DNA of 64,000 nucleotides from G965216745 sp965216745 (GTDB lineage Bacteria > Pseudomonadota > Alphaproteobacteria > Rickettsiales > Anaplasmataceae). The position numbers and the translations under genes are program-made. The notes beneath the pieces are model-generated. The model was not told the origin of the DNA. It searched no databases and saw nothing but the letters and a program-made list of their open reading frames with translations. Shown piece by piece: positions 29,018-39,977 of this stretch (positions are counted from its first letter, which is position 1; each line of letters opens with the position of its first letter). The stretch covers positions 868,001 to 932,000 of the forward strand of contig OZ244191.1 of NCBI GenBank assembly GCA_965216745.1, given 5' to 3'.

Positions 29018-31414
29018 ATGTTAAATTTTTTTATAAAACCCAAGAGATCAAGCTTAGTAAAGTCAGAAGTTCAATCTTCTAAATTTCTTCCATATCAATT
29101 CCATTTGGATGAAAAAACCATACTTCTGTCTGACCAAAGAATTATGCAGGTAATAAAAGTTTCTGGTTACTCTTTTGAAACAGCAGATGATGAAGATTTA
29201 GACATTCAAAAATCCATAAGAAATAGACTCTTCAGAGGAGTTTCATCTGGATCTTATAGGCTATATTATCATATAGTCAGAACCAAAAAAGATCCTTTTG
29301 CAAAAAATTTCGGACTAACTAAAAGCAAAAATCTCTTTGTGAACACTTTAAATGACATGTGGAGAGATAAATATTCAAAGCGACAGCCTTTTGTAAACGA
29401 TATATATATAACTGTCATAAAAGATAAAACTGAACATGGCGTTGAAAGCTTTTTTAAATTTTTAAAAAAAAACACCTATAACAAAAATAAATTCACAAAA
29501 AAGGCAAAAGATGCAATAGAAGAATTATCAGAGATAACATCAAGAATAGTTTCTTCTCTGCGAAATTACTCTCCTAATATTCTCAAGATAAAAAAAAATG
29601 ATCATGGTGTTTTTTCTGAGCCAATTGCATTTTTGAAAAAAATTATAAACTTTGGTACAGAAATATATGGACCCGCACTTTTACCAAGCATTCCAATTTC
29701 TGATTATATATCATGTAACAGAATAACCTTTAAAAATAAGCATATAGAAATATGTAGACACGATAACACAAAATATGCATCTATAGTAAGTTTAAAAGAA
29801 TACGGACAAAATACATCCGCAGGTATGCTTGATGGCTTCCTTCAATTGCCTTATGAACTTTTAATTACCCAAACATTTAAATTCATAAACAGGCAAGTTG
29901 CTATAAATAAGATGCAGATACAACAAAATCGAATGATACAATCATCAGATAAAGCTATATCACAAATAGCCGAAATCACTGCAGCTCTCGATTCAGCAAT
30001 GAGTGGTAGCATAGCATCTGGAGAACATTCTCTGAACATAATGTGCATTGCAGATTCTATCAAAGAATTAGATATATCATCTTCTGTGATAGAAACAGAG
30101 CTATCTAACGCAGGATTATACCCTGTTAGAGAGAAAATTAATTTGGAGCCTACTTTTTGGGGTAGAATGCCAGGAAACATGAAATATATAATCCGCACTG
30201 GTACTATCACTTCATTAAATCTGGCAAGCTTTTGCTCATTACACAATTATCCCGCGGGTTTAAGCAATAACAATCATTGGGGAGAAGCAGTAACAGTATT
30301 TGATACAACTTCTGGAACTCCATTTTTCTTCAACTTTCATGTAAGAGATGTAGGTCATACGACAATAATAGGACCTACTGGTGCCGGTAAAACAGTTTTG
30401 CTGAATTTCTTATGTGCACAAGCTGCAAAATTTAAATGCAAAATGTTCTTTTTTGACAAAGACAACGGCGCTGAGATTTTTATCAGGGCTATGGGCGGTG
30501 TATACTCAACAATAGAACCACAGGTTGAATCATATATTAATCCTTTACAAATGGATGACACTCCACAAAACCGCAACTTTATAAAAGAATGGTTAGAACA
30601 ATTAATTACAACGCAAACAAAATCAATTACTCCAGAAGATGCCAATACAATCAACGATGCAGTCAACGGTAATTTCAAACTCAACAAAGAAGATAGAATT
30701 TTAAGAAATTTGATTCCATTTTTTGGTGTGGGAGGGCCTGGTTCATTAGCCAACAGGCTGGAGATGTGGCATTCTGAGGGTTCTCATGGAAAAATATTCG
30801 ACAACCCAATAGATAATATAGATTTCAATAAATCTCTCATTTTTGGATTCGAAATGGGGTATTTGCTACAAGACCACAGCTCTTTGGCACCAGTGTTATT
30901 ATATATATTCCATAGAATCAGCATATCACTAGATGGCTCTCCTTCGATGATAGTTCTAGACGAAGCATGGGCATTGATAGACAATCCAATATTTGCGCCA
31001 AAAATCAAAGATTGGTTGAAAGTGTTAAGAAAATTGAATACATTTGTAATATTTGCAACCCAAAGTGTCGAAGATGCAAGCAAAAGCCAAATCAGTGATA
31101 CACTGATACAACAAACAGCCACTCAAATATTTCTACCAAATTTAAAGGCTACAATAGAATATAAAAATACTTTCATGTTGACAGAAAGAGAATTTTTATT
31201 AATAAAAAACACTGATCCTTCAACAAGATTTTTTCTTGTAAAACAAGACTCTCAAGCAGTTATTGCAAGAATTGATCTTTCTGGAATGGATTCAATAATT
31301 AATGTTCTCTCAGGAAGATCAGAAACGGTAAAATTAATGCATGAAATAATAGAAGAACACGGTGAAGATCCCGATATATGGTTACCAATATTCATAGAAA
31401 AGGCTAAAAAGTGA
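29018..31414 (+). CDS. virB4: Type IV secretion ATPase VirB4 (RvhB4)
   Basis: Cytoplasmic-face ATPase that energises assembly and substrate transfer by the type IV secretion system. The 798-residue protein has the CagE/TrbE/VirB N-terminal domain and a C-terminal AAA-like domain with Walker A GPTGAGKTVLLNF near residue 451, Walker B MIVLDEAWALID near residue 643 and the RKLNTFVIFATQS motif. Full length suggests it is functional. Its TGA overlaps the GTG start of the first virB6. Confidence 0.96.
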   Translation: MLNFFIKPKRSSLVKSEVQSSKFLPYQFHLDEKTILLSDQRIMQVIKVSGYSFETADDEDLDIQKSIRNRLFRGVSSGSYRLYYHIVRTKKDPFAKNFGLTKSKNLFVNTLNDMWRDKYSKRQPFVNDIYITVIKDKTEHGVESFFKFLKKNTYNKNKFTKKAKDAIEELSEITSRIVSSLRNYSPNILKIKKNDHGVFSEPIAFLKKIINFGTEIYGPALLPSIPISDYISCNRITFKNKHIEICRHDNTKYASIVSLKEYGQNTSAGMLDGFLQLPYELLITQTFKFINRQVAINKMQIQQNRMIQSSDKAISQIAEITAALDSAMSGSIASGEHSLNIMCIADSIKELDISSSVIETELSNAGLYPVREKINLEPTFWGRMPGNMKYIIRTGTITSLNLASFCSLHNYPAGLSNNNHWGEAVTVFDTTSGTPFFFNFHVRDVGHTTIIGPTGAGKTVLLNFLCAQAAKFKCKMFFFDKDNGAEIFIRAMGGVYSTIEPQVESYINPLQMDDTPQNRNFIKEWLEQLITTQTKSITPEDANTINDAVNGNFKLNKEDRILRNLIPFFGVGGPGSLANRLEMWHSEGSHGKIFDNPIDNIDFNKSLIFGFEMGYLLQDHSSLAPVLLYIFHRISISLDGSPSMIVLDEAWALIDNPIFAPKIKDWLKVLRKLNTFVIFATQSVEDASKSQISDTLIQQTATQIFLPNLKATIEYKNTFMLTEREFLLIKNTDPSTRFFLVKQDSQAVIARIDLSGMDSIINVLSGRSETVKLMHEIIEEHGEDPDIWLPIFIEKAKK

Positions 31415-34044
31415 AATTCAAGATGTCACAAATAATTCTATTATTGGTTCTTTTAGTCACTCTCACTTCACATTCCAATGCTCAAGGTGTAGATAATCCA
31501 GATGTTTTCAAAGCATCTTTCCCTGATTGCGCTGCATTAGAAGTTGCAGGAGCAGCTGGTGCTGTATTAGGATTAACTCTAGGTTCTATTGGTGCCTATA
31601 ATGCTTTTATGATATCGCAGGATCATTTGACAAAACCTATATTATTAGGTTTATTTCTTGGCAGCGTAGGTGGATTGGCTTCGACCGCTTATAGTGGAAC
31701 AGCAATAACGCTATTTCTCAAATGTCGATACTCATTCGTACATCATCCAGTTTTACGCTTTCATGATGGAACAATGAAAACATGCCTTGATCCTATTAAA
31801 AACCCACTATCTTCTGATGATGATCCCATAATGATTTGTCCTACAGGACGTTACGAGCCTACAGAAAGTTATGAATGGCCTAAAAACGCTGCTATGCATG
31901 GAGATTATATACATTTTTGTGCCAGAAGCCCCATTCATCCAACAATAATACCAAGTATTATATCAAGTGTTTTAGGAGATACATTGTTTGATGAAGTGAT
32001 TCCAAGAGAAAAAGAAGTAGACGAAGTACTGAACAAAATAAAAGGCCAAAAAATCTTATCAAGAGACATTGTAAGAGGAGAGTTGAAATGTGCAGTATTG
32101 AAAGCTGGTGAAAGCACAGAAATAAACAATGTAGAATATGCAGCACAAGAAAGAGATGGAAATAAGTTGTGTGTTATAATGAGAAAATTTCATGGAATTC
32201 CTGTTGTACCAATTCCAACAGTAGGTTGTCACATGAGACCGCCAAGTCCTCCAGCGCCAATGTGCCAAGCATCTAAGCCAGTAACACAGGATGGGGAAAT
32301 AGTTGGATATGATAATTCTGGTTGCTTTAATTGTTATGTGTCTCAGGCATGCTACGGAAAAACTACTTTAGCCGCACAATCACCTGTGCCTATAACATCT
32401 TTGGTTGTTCAATGCATATCTGAATCTCTTAATAATGTTTTGACTGGAAATTGCAAGGATGCTTTGACTGGATTGAATAATGAAGGCTTTTTATTGAAAA
32501 CCACAAGAAGTTTAAGCAAAGCAATCAAAGCAATCATAGTACTTGCTGTGATAATGTTCGCATTTAAAATGATGCTTGGAGCTGTACAGGGACGCGGCGA
32601 ATATTTGATGATGATTATTAAAATCTCATTGGTAATATATTTTACAGCTGGGGATGGGCTTAGCTTTTATTATAAGCAATTAGTCAATTTCTCGGTTGGA
32701 TTAGGTGACTTAGTAATGAGCACAGGTGGAAATCCAACCATATGCAATTTCACTCCAGATGAATATAAGGGTATAGCAACAATAGAAGATGGAAAGCATC
32801 TACAAAAATGGGAGGAAGAATTATTTAAAGAACATATTAAAACTGGAAATAAAGAATCAATACAAAACGTAAGGAACATACAATCAAATCACTATCAAAC
32901 ATTTAGTGAACATACAGAAGAGGAATTAAACAACTTTCTACATAAAATAAAATATAAAGATTTCGAATATATAGCACCATGGGATAGGCTAGACTGTAGA
33001 TTCATGTTTTATTTGGGACAATCATTAGTCCCCTTAGGTGCTGCTGGAGCTGCTGGTGGTATTGGAATTCTTTTGAGCGTGATATCTCCATTTGCATTGA
33101 TACTGCTATTAATACCCGCTTTGTTATTTGCTGGGCAAATAATCGCCGCAATAATGCTACTATTGTTCTCATTGATGATTGTTTGCACAATAATATGGAT
33201 TGTATACATATATATAATCTCAATGATTGCATTAGCTTTGATTGCTATACTTGGACCTATTTTTATCCCAATGTGTTTATTTCAATCCACAAAATCATTT
33301 TTTGATGGATGGGTGAAAGAATTAATTGCTTATTCATTGTATCCAATAATACTATTTTCTTTTCTCGCTTTAATGCTAAGTGCTTTTGATCAAATGTACT
33401 TTGAAGACCTCACATTTGAGCGTTATAAAACTGGTGTAAAAGAACCATTCAATGTAAAACCATTAAGCTATTTCAAACTTAGCCCTGAAGATCAATGCAC
33501 TGAAGTGAAAAAACATTGCAGTTCCGGATATATTGAAGATAACGAAGGAAATTCATTCTGTGCTGAAGAAGAAATAGTATCAGATCCAAATACAATACCA
33601 GCTTGCATTATACAAAATGTCAAATTTGTCACCAAGCCATTGATTTTAGGAATTAATGTAACATCTGCTGATATTTTGGCTGATACTGGAACTTTGTGGA
33701 AAAAGTTTGGAATTATGGCATTGATTGGCTTCTTATTTTACCACTTCTTAACAGTAATAAGTCAATTAGCTGCTGAACTTTCAGGTTCATGGCGTGCTGG
33801 TCAAATTAGTGATTCAGTAACCTCTCCTAGTGGAATGGCAAAAAAAGGCTTAGGCATGGCCACAAAAGTTGGATCCACAGCAAAATCTGCTGCAAACAAA
33901 ATTCCTAGACCTGGGGGCAAGGGAAAAGATGGAGGATCATCATCTGAAACAGGTAAAGGTGGAGATGGTGGTAAAGGGAGTAGCAATAGGACAGACTCAG
34001 TAGGAAAATCAAGTGGCAATTCTGGTTCTGGCTCTGGGTCTTGA
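31411..34044 (+). CDS. VirB6-family protein, first paralogue (RvhB6)
   Basis: An 877-residue TrbL/VirB6 protein: a signal-peptide-like N-terminus (IILLLVLLVTLTSHSNA), a large cysteine-containing extracytoplasmic domain (to about 360), a polytopic core (about 365-650) including the conserved IYIISMIALALIAILGPIFIPMCLF block and FDGWVKELIAYSLYPI, a last helix near 770, and a Gly/Ser-rich tail. VirB6 forms the inner-membrane channel; Rickettsiales versions are much larger than the ~300-residue classic protein. The start is GTG overlapping the virB4 stop; ATG at 31423 is an alternative. The next virB6 begins 1 bp after this stop. Confidence 0.9.
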   Translation: MKFKMSQIILLLVLLVTLTSHSNAQGVDNPDVFKASFPDCAALEVAGAAGAVLGLTLGSIGAYNAFMISQDHLTKPILLGLFLGSVGGLASTAYSGTAITLFLKCRYSFVHHPVLRFHDGTMKTCLDPIKNPLSSDDDPIMICPTGRYEPTESYEWPKNAAMHGDYIHFCARSPIHPTIIPSIISSVLGDTLFDEVIPREKEVDEVLNKIKGQKILSRDIVRGELKCAVLKAGESTEINNVEYAAQERDGNKLCVIMRKFHGIPVVPIPTVGCHMRPPSPPAPMCQASKPVTQDGEIVGYDNSGCFNCYVSQACYGKTTLAAQSPVPITSLVVQCISESLNNVLTGNCKDALTGLNNEGFLLKTTRSLSKAIKAIIVLAVIMFAFKMMLGAVQGRGEYLMMIIKISLVIYFTAGDGLSFYYKQLVNFSVGLGDLVMSTGGNPTICNFTPDEYKGIATIEDGKHLQKWEEELFKEHIKTGNKESIQNVRNIQSNHYQTFSEHTEEELNNFLHKIKYKDFEYIAPWDRLDCRFMFYLGQSLVPLGAAGAAGGIGILLSVISPFALILLLIPALLFAGQIIAAIMLLLFSLMIVCTIIWIVYIYIISMIALALIAILGPIFIPMCLFQSTKSFFDGWVKELIAYSLYPIILFSFLALMLSAFDQMYFEDLTFERYKTGVKEPFNVKPLSYFKLSPEDQCTEVKKHCSSGYIEDNEGNSFCAEEEIVSDPNTIPACIIQNVKFVTKPLILGINVTSADILADTGTLWKKFGIMALIGFLFYHFLTVISQLAAELSGSWRAGQISDSVTSPSGMAKKGLGMATKVGSTAKSAANKIPRPGGKGKDGGSSSETGKGGDGGKGSSNRTDSVGKSSGNSGSGSGS

Positions 34045-34045
34045 A

Positions 34046-36748
34046 ATGAAACAATCTCTTGAAGTGAGAATTTATTTCATATTATTTTTTATGGCAATTT
34101 TTTATCATTCTGAAACTAATGCTCATTGTATAAGATCAGACAGCGTAATGTTTGATACAAAAATTGATTATATCCACGCAAACCCATCAAATTCTAGTAA
34201 GTATAGCGGAGAGAATTTTCCGTGGTCAGACCCTACTCAATATTGGTTTAAATCGTCCTCTAAAGCAGAAGAACTTAAAGAAAAAAAACTAATTATATCA
34301 CCAGTAAATTTAAACTTTTGCTCCAGCGATATTAATGATCAAACAGAAAGCGCCAAATCTCTTGCTAAAATTAAGGTAGGAACCCACACAGGAAGAATAG
34401 AATTAGAAAATATCATTTTAAACAAGTGGGATCAAATATCATTTTTTCCAAGTTTAAAAGAAGGGGTGAAAATTAATCAAGAACTTTGCAAAACAAAAAA
34501 TGATATAGTGTATATAAATAACAAAGATGATTGCCTTAATTATCTGATAGGATCAGAACATGTTGTTAATTTCTCACTTAATCACAATATTATAGCTCCA
34601 AATCAATTCCAGTGGTTAGAGGGAAAGTTTTATAGCGACATTTTACATGATGGTGAAAAATATAACACAATAATGTCGGGAATTAGTCTAAAGTGTGAAA
34701 TTCTCAAGAACCCTCAGATGTTGGAAAATAATCAATATATAGATAATTTAACAGAGAATGAAATGAAATGGGCAGAATCATTGGATTACGATGAAAATAA
34801 AATGCTCAACTCAGCTTACCAATTGTACAACTTGGAATCACAGGAATTGAACCGTTTATGCAAAAACATATGCAGAATATATTCTGAACCATTTTTTGAA
34901 GAAAATATGTCTCTGAATCATACAACAGAACAATTGTTAAATATACCACAAAAATTAGTAACCGAATATAGCAACCAATGTGCATTAAGCATTTCAACTA
35001 TACCTGTTACTAACACTGCTGGTATTGCTGAAAGCGTAAGCTATTTTCAAGGCTTGCACGTGGAGTTACAAGACTTTAATAATCCCTCAAATACTGTACA
35101 ATTACCAATCGTTGACATTCCTGATGATGCACCTAATATATTAGCAGGTATAAGAAAAGATCATCTATACGAAAACTCATATTTTGAAAAAGCAAAAGTA
35201 ATACTTTATTTGTCTCAAAACGCAAGATACGGAAGACATGGTGAATACGAAATAATAGCGAAAAAAGATTGCCCTCACAGCAGACAAGATGCATTATACT
35301 ATTATATAGGAAACGAACCACCAACATTCAAACCAGGAGAATCCTCAAGCATTCTCGTTCCAGACATTCATCAAATGACATTGCCAGAGAACAGTAACGG
35401 AAACATATATTTTGGCGTCAAAGACAATGGAGATGGTTATGGTAATAACGTAGGACATTTCGAAATTTCTTACTCCGTACCAAAAAAAATCAAACCCCTA
35501 ATATCAAACGCACTAGGAGGGATAACAAGATCAATTCATAACATTTTATATGGAAATTCTGTAGACACTACTTTTGGAGCAGTAGTGAATGTTTACAAAG
35601 GTTTATTTGAAAGCAGCTTTATACAGCTAATACATGCGATACTTGTGCTTTATATAGCTATATATTCTTTGTTTTATATGATTGGTTTGATTAAAACTCC
35701 TTATTTCCAGGCATTCACAATGTTGCTCAAAATTTCATTAGTATTAGTAATGACTTCGCCTGATAGTTGGGATTTCTTTTATAAATATTTATTTTCAATA
35801 TTCATTAATGGCACCGAATCATTAATGGGCATATTCACTCAATCTATGCAATCTTATGATAACCAGGGGATTCAAAACTATTCTCAGAATTTTATATTTA
35901 TAGATTCTTTATTATTCAGATTCATTCAATCAGAGACTTGGATTCAAATATTTGCTATCGCAATTTCAGGACCTATAGGTTTTATTTTTGCTGGAGCAAT
36001 TATTTGGGGATCTCTAACACTATTTGCTGCAGTTTTCATAGGAGTGATAACTTATTTCATATCTATAGTAATGATTGCACTTTTATTATGTATATCTCCT
36101 ATATTCATATTGTGCATTCTATTCAAAAAGACCAAAGCAATATTTGACTCATGGATAAAAACACTAATGCATACAGCAATTCAACCAGTAGCTTTGTTTA
36201 TAGTTATAGCATTGCTAGAGCAAATAATGAACGGAGCAACTCATGCATTATTTAATTACGATGTTTGTCAAACGTGTATTCTCGAAGTCAAAAAATCTAT
36301 TGGAAACGATCAAGACTTGAGCTTCTGCTTATTTCAATGGTACCGACCTATTACTTTTTCAACTGAGATAAGCTTTGATGGAAGCGTTAGAAATATGTAT
36401 TCATCTGGTGGATTTATGGGTCTCCCTATTAGTATTGCTTCTCTTCTTACATTTATTATATTAGCTAACATAATACAACATGCAGTAGCACAATCCGGAA
36501 CAATAATTACTTCGATTTTTGGGGCCATGGGGACAGAGTTGAATAGCGGTGGTGATTCTCCATCTCAAAGCGCACAAGAAACATTGTTGGGCTTTGTTGG
36601 TCAGGATCAAGGAACTAGCGCTCAAAGATCAAATGATAATTTAAGAGCACAAAGAGAAAAAGGTAATAGAAATTCATTGCCAAAATTCTCTGAAAAAGAT
36701 GTCATAAAAAGTGAACAAAAAAACAAACCAAAGGACGTAAGGAAATGA
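34046..36748 (+). CDS. VirB6-family protein, second paralogue (RvhB6)
   Basis: A 900-residue paralogue starting at the ATG at 34046, one base after the previous TGA; the frame is open further upstream but a start there would overlap the first paralogue. A signal-like N-terminus (IYFILFFMAIFYH) precedes a ~480-residue extracytoplasmic domain, with a membrane core at about 520-730 containing GVITYFISIVMIALLLCISPIFILCILFKKTKAIFDSWIK, which corresponds to the VirB6 core signature. One further hydrophobic segment near 795-820 is followed by a hydrophilic tail. The extracytoplasmic part differs almost completely from that of its neighbours. The stop overlaps the third paralogue by 4 bp. Confidence 0.9.
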   Translation: MKQSLEVRIYFILFFMAIFYHSETNAHCIRSDSVMFDTKIDYIHANPSNSSKYSGENFPWSDPTQYWFKSSSKAEELKEKKLIISPVNLNFCSSDINDQTESAKSLAKIKVGTHTGRIELENIILNKWDQISFFPSLKEGVKINQELCKTKNDIVYINNKDDCLNYLIGSEHVVNFSLNHNIIAPNQFQWLEGKFYSDILHDGEKYNTIMSGISLKCEILKNPQMLENNQYIDNLTENEMKWAESLDYDENKMLNSAYQLYNLESQELNRLCKNICRIYSEPFFEENMSLNHTTEQLLNIPQKLVTEYSNQCALSISTIPVTNTAGIAESVSYFQGLHVELQDFNNPSNTVQLPIVDIPDDAPNILAGIRKDHLYENSYFEKAKVILYLSQNARYGRHGEYEIIAKKDCPHSRQDALYYYIGNEPPTFKPGESSSILVPDIHQMTLPENSNGNIYFGVKDNGDGYGNNVGHFEISYSVPKKIKPLISNALGGITRSIHNILYGNSVDTTFGAVVNVYKGLFESSFIQLIHAILVLYIAIYSLFYMIGLIKTPYFQAFTMLLKISLVLVMTSPDSWDFFYKYLFSIFINGTESLMGIFTQSMQSYDNQGIQNYSQNFIFIDSLLFRFIQSETWIQIFAIAISGPIGFIFAGAIIWGSLTLFAAVFIGVITYFISIVMIALLLCISPIFILCILFKKTKAIFDSWIKTLMHTAIQPVALFIVIALLEQIMNGATHALFNYDVCQTCILEVKKSIGNDQDLSFCLFQWYRPITFSTEISFDGSVRNMYSSGGFMGLPISIASLLTFIILANIIQHAVAQSGTIITSIFGAMGTELNSGGDSPSQSAQETLLGFVGQDQGTSAQRSNDNLRAQREKGNRNSLPKFSEKDVIKSEQKNKPKDVRK

Positions 36749-39700
36749 AAATCGTTCTATTTGTTATAATAGCTTTTTTTGCAGGTTTGATAGCTTTGTC
36801 ATTTGTTACTAAATGTTATGAACCTGGAGAAGGTGTAATGATATCAAATCTTGAAGTTATAGTGCCAGTACATATTAAGGGAATGGATGAGAATGATCCA
36901 AGCACTCTCTGGGTAGATTCGAAAGAAAAAATAGTTAATGGAAAAATATCAAAAGGACAAGATTTCATAATTTCTACCATTTTGGGTTCAATAGATCTAT
37001 GTTATGAAGATACAGAAACCAAAGTGGTTGTTCCAGCATCATTATGTAAAGATCTTACTGTCCCTCAATATCCATCATCTGGATTCGAAGGTGATTATTC
37101 TCCTAGCATCATTTGTGCAAATCATGGGGAAGAATTGAGCAGTGAAGGGTTTTATGTGGATACTGACATTATAGTTAACCCTAATGATCAAATAACATTT
37201 GAAATCATACCAAAGACTCTCGAAATAAAAGATTGCGATGATTCTCATATAAGTATTTATCCTGACGGACCTCTTAGAAATTCAGATGGAACACAAATCT
37301 TAGATTATCAAAATAAACCAATAGAGATTGATAGAAGGCATTTATGCTTTAACGGCAAAACAATCAAATTCAACGAAAGCGAGGAATCTATTCAATTAGG
37401 ACCATATTACAACACATCACATGAAATAATTGTAGATTCCTCCCTAAGTCCTTATGGCAATAAAGTTTATTTACACCCAAAAGATCAATTAAATCAATCA
37501 TTTCTAAATAACAACCCTGCATCACGAATACCATGGTTACAAGCAAAATCGTTAGATCTCAGGAGCGCCTTAAACCCTTCTTCTGAGATAATAAAATATA
37601 TACACGAAAATCCGGGAGCATGTGCAGAACCATTAGACGACTTTCTAAAGCAATTTTCATCATATTCAGTCAACGAAGAATGTGGCAATATCTGTACTAA
37701 AAACACAAATCTAGAGAATAGTCAACATTGCGTACATACACTAAGGTATAAATATCAATATATAATTCAAGCAAATAATGAAATACAAATAACTGACACC
37801 CCAACAACAGAAACATTAAGAGACAAAACTTCTTTTAAATCTATAAATCCACAATACTCAAACAAATATGAGATCAGTACTCTTGTAGCAAAAATATCTG
37901 AAAACAAATCTCAATATAATGATGATAATGTATATAATGATGATACTAAATTTGATTCTATAGGATTACAATGCTGGCCTGGAAATAACAAAGGTATGTG
38001 TATAACACAATCTTTAAATAACGACAATTATTCTATTGTTGCTAATACTCCTTATATAGTTGATAAAAACATACCTCCAAAAAGTAAGTTAATGCTAGCT
38101 ATAGCTGGAGTTAATGGTAATTATCATAATCATGTAGGTGGATATTACGTTAAAATCAAAAAGCAATGCAAACACACTAACGCTAGCAAGCTATACATGT
38201 ACGTAGGAGATAACCCAAGCAGCATTGCGCCCGGTGATCCTGGCAGCTACCACCTAGAGTTAAAAAGCTTTACAAATCAAAATAATATCACTTCTTTTGA
38301 ACCTATATTAGATTCTGCAGTAGGAGAATTCGATAAAGACAATTTGCATGGAAAATTATTTTTTGGAATTCAAGGAGCAGCATCTAGTGAAACAGTTAAA
38401 AGCATTGAAAAAGGAAAGGTTTACAGCGATATCGAAAACGGATACAAAGTCACAATACCAAAACAGATATGGAAACCTTATATCTCGGAAATCTTTGTTA
38501 AAACTAGAAATTTATTGATCAGTATTATATATGGGGAACAATTCATAATAAACAATGATGGTAAATACAATTTCAACACTGATGAAATTACAGATCTTAC
38601 TAACTTAGAATCTTACTATGTAAAGAAAGGTGCAGTACAAATGATCTTGAGTGCACTTTTCGATAATGGCTTCGGAAATCTGATTTCAGTGATGCTAGTA
38701 TTATATATAATCTTTTCTACTCTAGGATTTTTAATTGGAACAACCAAAGTCAGCTCTTATGAAATATTTTTCAGAATAGTGAAATTTTCTGTAATATCAG
38801 CTATGTTAACAAAAAAAGGCTGGTTATTCTTAAGCTCATTAATATTTGAGACTTTCATTGTATTTCCGCATAATATGTCTCTATTATTCTCTAACAATCT
38901 CGATGCAAGCAATGATTTCAGCTTTCTAGATAGCACTCTAGGCGTTTTTTTAGCTAGTGAAACTTGGTTGAGAATAGCAAGTATGGTTCCATCAGGTATA
39001 CTCGGAACTATATTTGCAATATTAATGATATGGTCTATAACACAATTTATTTTAGCAACTGCAGGTGCTATTCTGTTTTATCTTTCTGGAGTTTTGATAA
39101 CTGCATTTTTGATGTCTTTATCACCTATTTTCATTCTTACATTATTATTTGAAAAAACAAAAACTCTATTTCAGTCATGGTTGAAGCTCATGATCAGCTT
39201 TGGATTAGGTCCAGTATTATTATTCGCTGGGATAGCAATGCTATATCAAGTATCTATGTATTCCTTCTATAAAGTACTAGGTTATGGTGCTTGTGTTCAA
39301 TGCTGGTGGTTTGTTCCTGTAGAATCATTTCCAAATGGTGGATTTTGCATGATAAACATTTTGATGCCTTCAAGTTATTCTCATTCCTCAGATATAGATT
39401 CTCAGGTATTATATACATATCAAAGCATTGGAACAGACTCACAAAGTTTCATGGGAATGCCATTTACATTGTCAGATATAATAGTATTGCTAGTATCATC
39501 TTCTGTTATGGCCAATATGGTAAAGATGTCAGAAAGCATATTACTTGCTATAACATCATCAATGAGCTCAGGTTCATATATGAGCAGTTCACAAATTAGC
39601 GCAATTAAAGACGCATTGGGACTCGATAGTCAAAACATAAAGAAAGCTCAATCATTCAATCCACAAGATAAAATTAAAGTTGATATTAAAGACTCTAACA

Positions 39701-39939
39701 GAGATTATGGGGCACAATCTAACAAAAAAGAAGAGACAAAAGATGATGAAAAAGCACAGGATATAAATAATTCCAATGAAGAAGATAATGTCACCAGAGT
39801 CGCAGAAGATCAGCCAGATAATCATCAAGATGATATAGACACACAAACACAAACCTCTTCATCAGAAAATCAGCAATCTAATGAAAATAACAGTCAAAAT
39901 AACAGTGAAAATAATACTGAAAATGATAACAGGCAATAA
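36745..39939 (+). CDS. VirB6-family protein, third and largest paralogue (RvhB6)
   Basis: A 1064-residue protein: an N-terminal hydrophobic segment (VLFVIIAFFAGLIALSFV), a ~600-residue extracytoplasmic domain with many paired cysteines, a membrane core at about 632-850 with GVLITAFLMSLSPIFILTLLFEKTKTLFQSWLK, matching the core of the other two, and a Ser/Asn/Gln/Asp-rich C-terminal tail of about 90 residues that looks disordered. The ATGA overlap with the second paralogue shows tight coupling. The large domain contains a TNASKLYMYVGDNPSSIAPGD segment similar to DALYYYIGNEPPTFKPGES of the second paralogue, showing that these two share an ancestral extracytoplasmic module. Confidence 0.9.
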   Translation: MKIVLFVIIAFFAGLIALSFVTKCYEPGEGVMISNLEVIVPVHIKGMDENDPSTLWVDSKEKIVNGKISKGQDFIISTILGSIDLCYEDTETKVVVPASLCKDLTVPQYPSSGFEGDYSPSIICANHGEELSSEGFYVDTDIIVNPNDQITFEIIPKTLEIKDCDDSHISIYPDGPLRNSDGTQILDYQNKPIEIDRRHLCFNGKTIKFNESEESIQLGPYYNTSHEIIVDSSLSPYGNKVYLHPKDQLNQSFLNNNPASRIPWLQAKSLDLRSALNPSSEIIKYIHENPGACAEPLDDFLKQFSSYSVNEECGNICTKNTNLENSQHCVHTLRYKYQYIIQANNEIQITDTPTTETLRDKTSFKSINPQYSNKYEISTLVAKISENKSQYNDDNVYNDDTKFDSIGLQCWPGNNKGMCITQSLNNDNYSIVANTPYIVDKNIPPKSKLMLAIAGVNGNYHNHVGGYYVKIKKQCKHTNASKLYMYVGDNPSSIAPGDPGSYHLELKSFTNQNNITSFEPILDSAVGEFDKDNLHGKLFFGIQGAASSETVKSIEKGKVYSDIENGYKVTIPKQIWKPYISEIFVKTRNLLISIIYGEQFIINNDGKYNFNTDEITDLTNLESYYVKKGAVQMILSALFDNGFGNLISVMLVLYIIFSTLGFLIGTTKVSSYEIFFRIVKFSVISAMLTKKGWLFLSSLIFETFIVFPHNMSLLFSNNLDASNDFSFLDSTLGVFLASETWLRIASMVPSGILGTIFAILMIWSITQFILATAGAILFYLSGVLITAFLMSLSPIFILTLLFEKTKTLFQSWLKLMISFGLGPVLLFAGIAMLYQVSMYSFYKVLGYGACVQCWWFVPVESFPNGGFCMINILMPSSYSHSSDIDSQVLYTYQSIGTDSQSFMGMPFTLSDIIVLLVSSSVMANMVKMSESILLAITSSMSSGSYMSSSQISAIKDALGLDSQNIKKAQSFNPQDKIKVDIKDSNRDYGAQSNKKEETKDDEKAQDINNSNEEDNVTRVAEDQPDNHQDDIDTQTQTSSSENQQSNENNSQNNSENNTENDNRQ

Positions 39940-39977
39940 TTATACAAAAGCATATATTTTATATCACTGTTTCATTC

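Noticed and set aside
39291..39599. Shadow frame of 102 residues within the third virB6 gene
   Set aside because: Lies wholly inside a conserved membrane-core coding region in another frame, without supporting signals.
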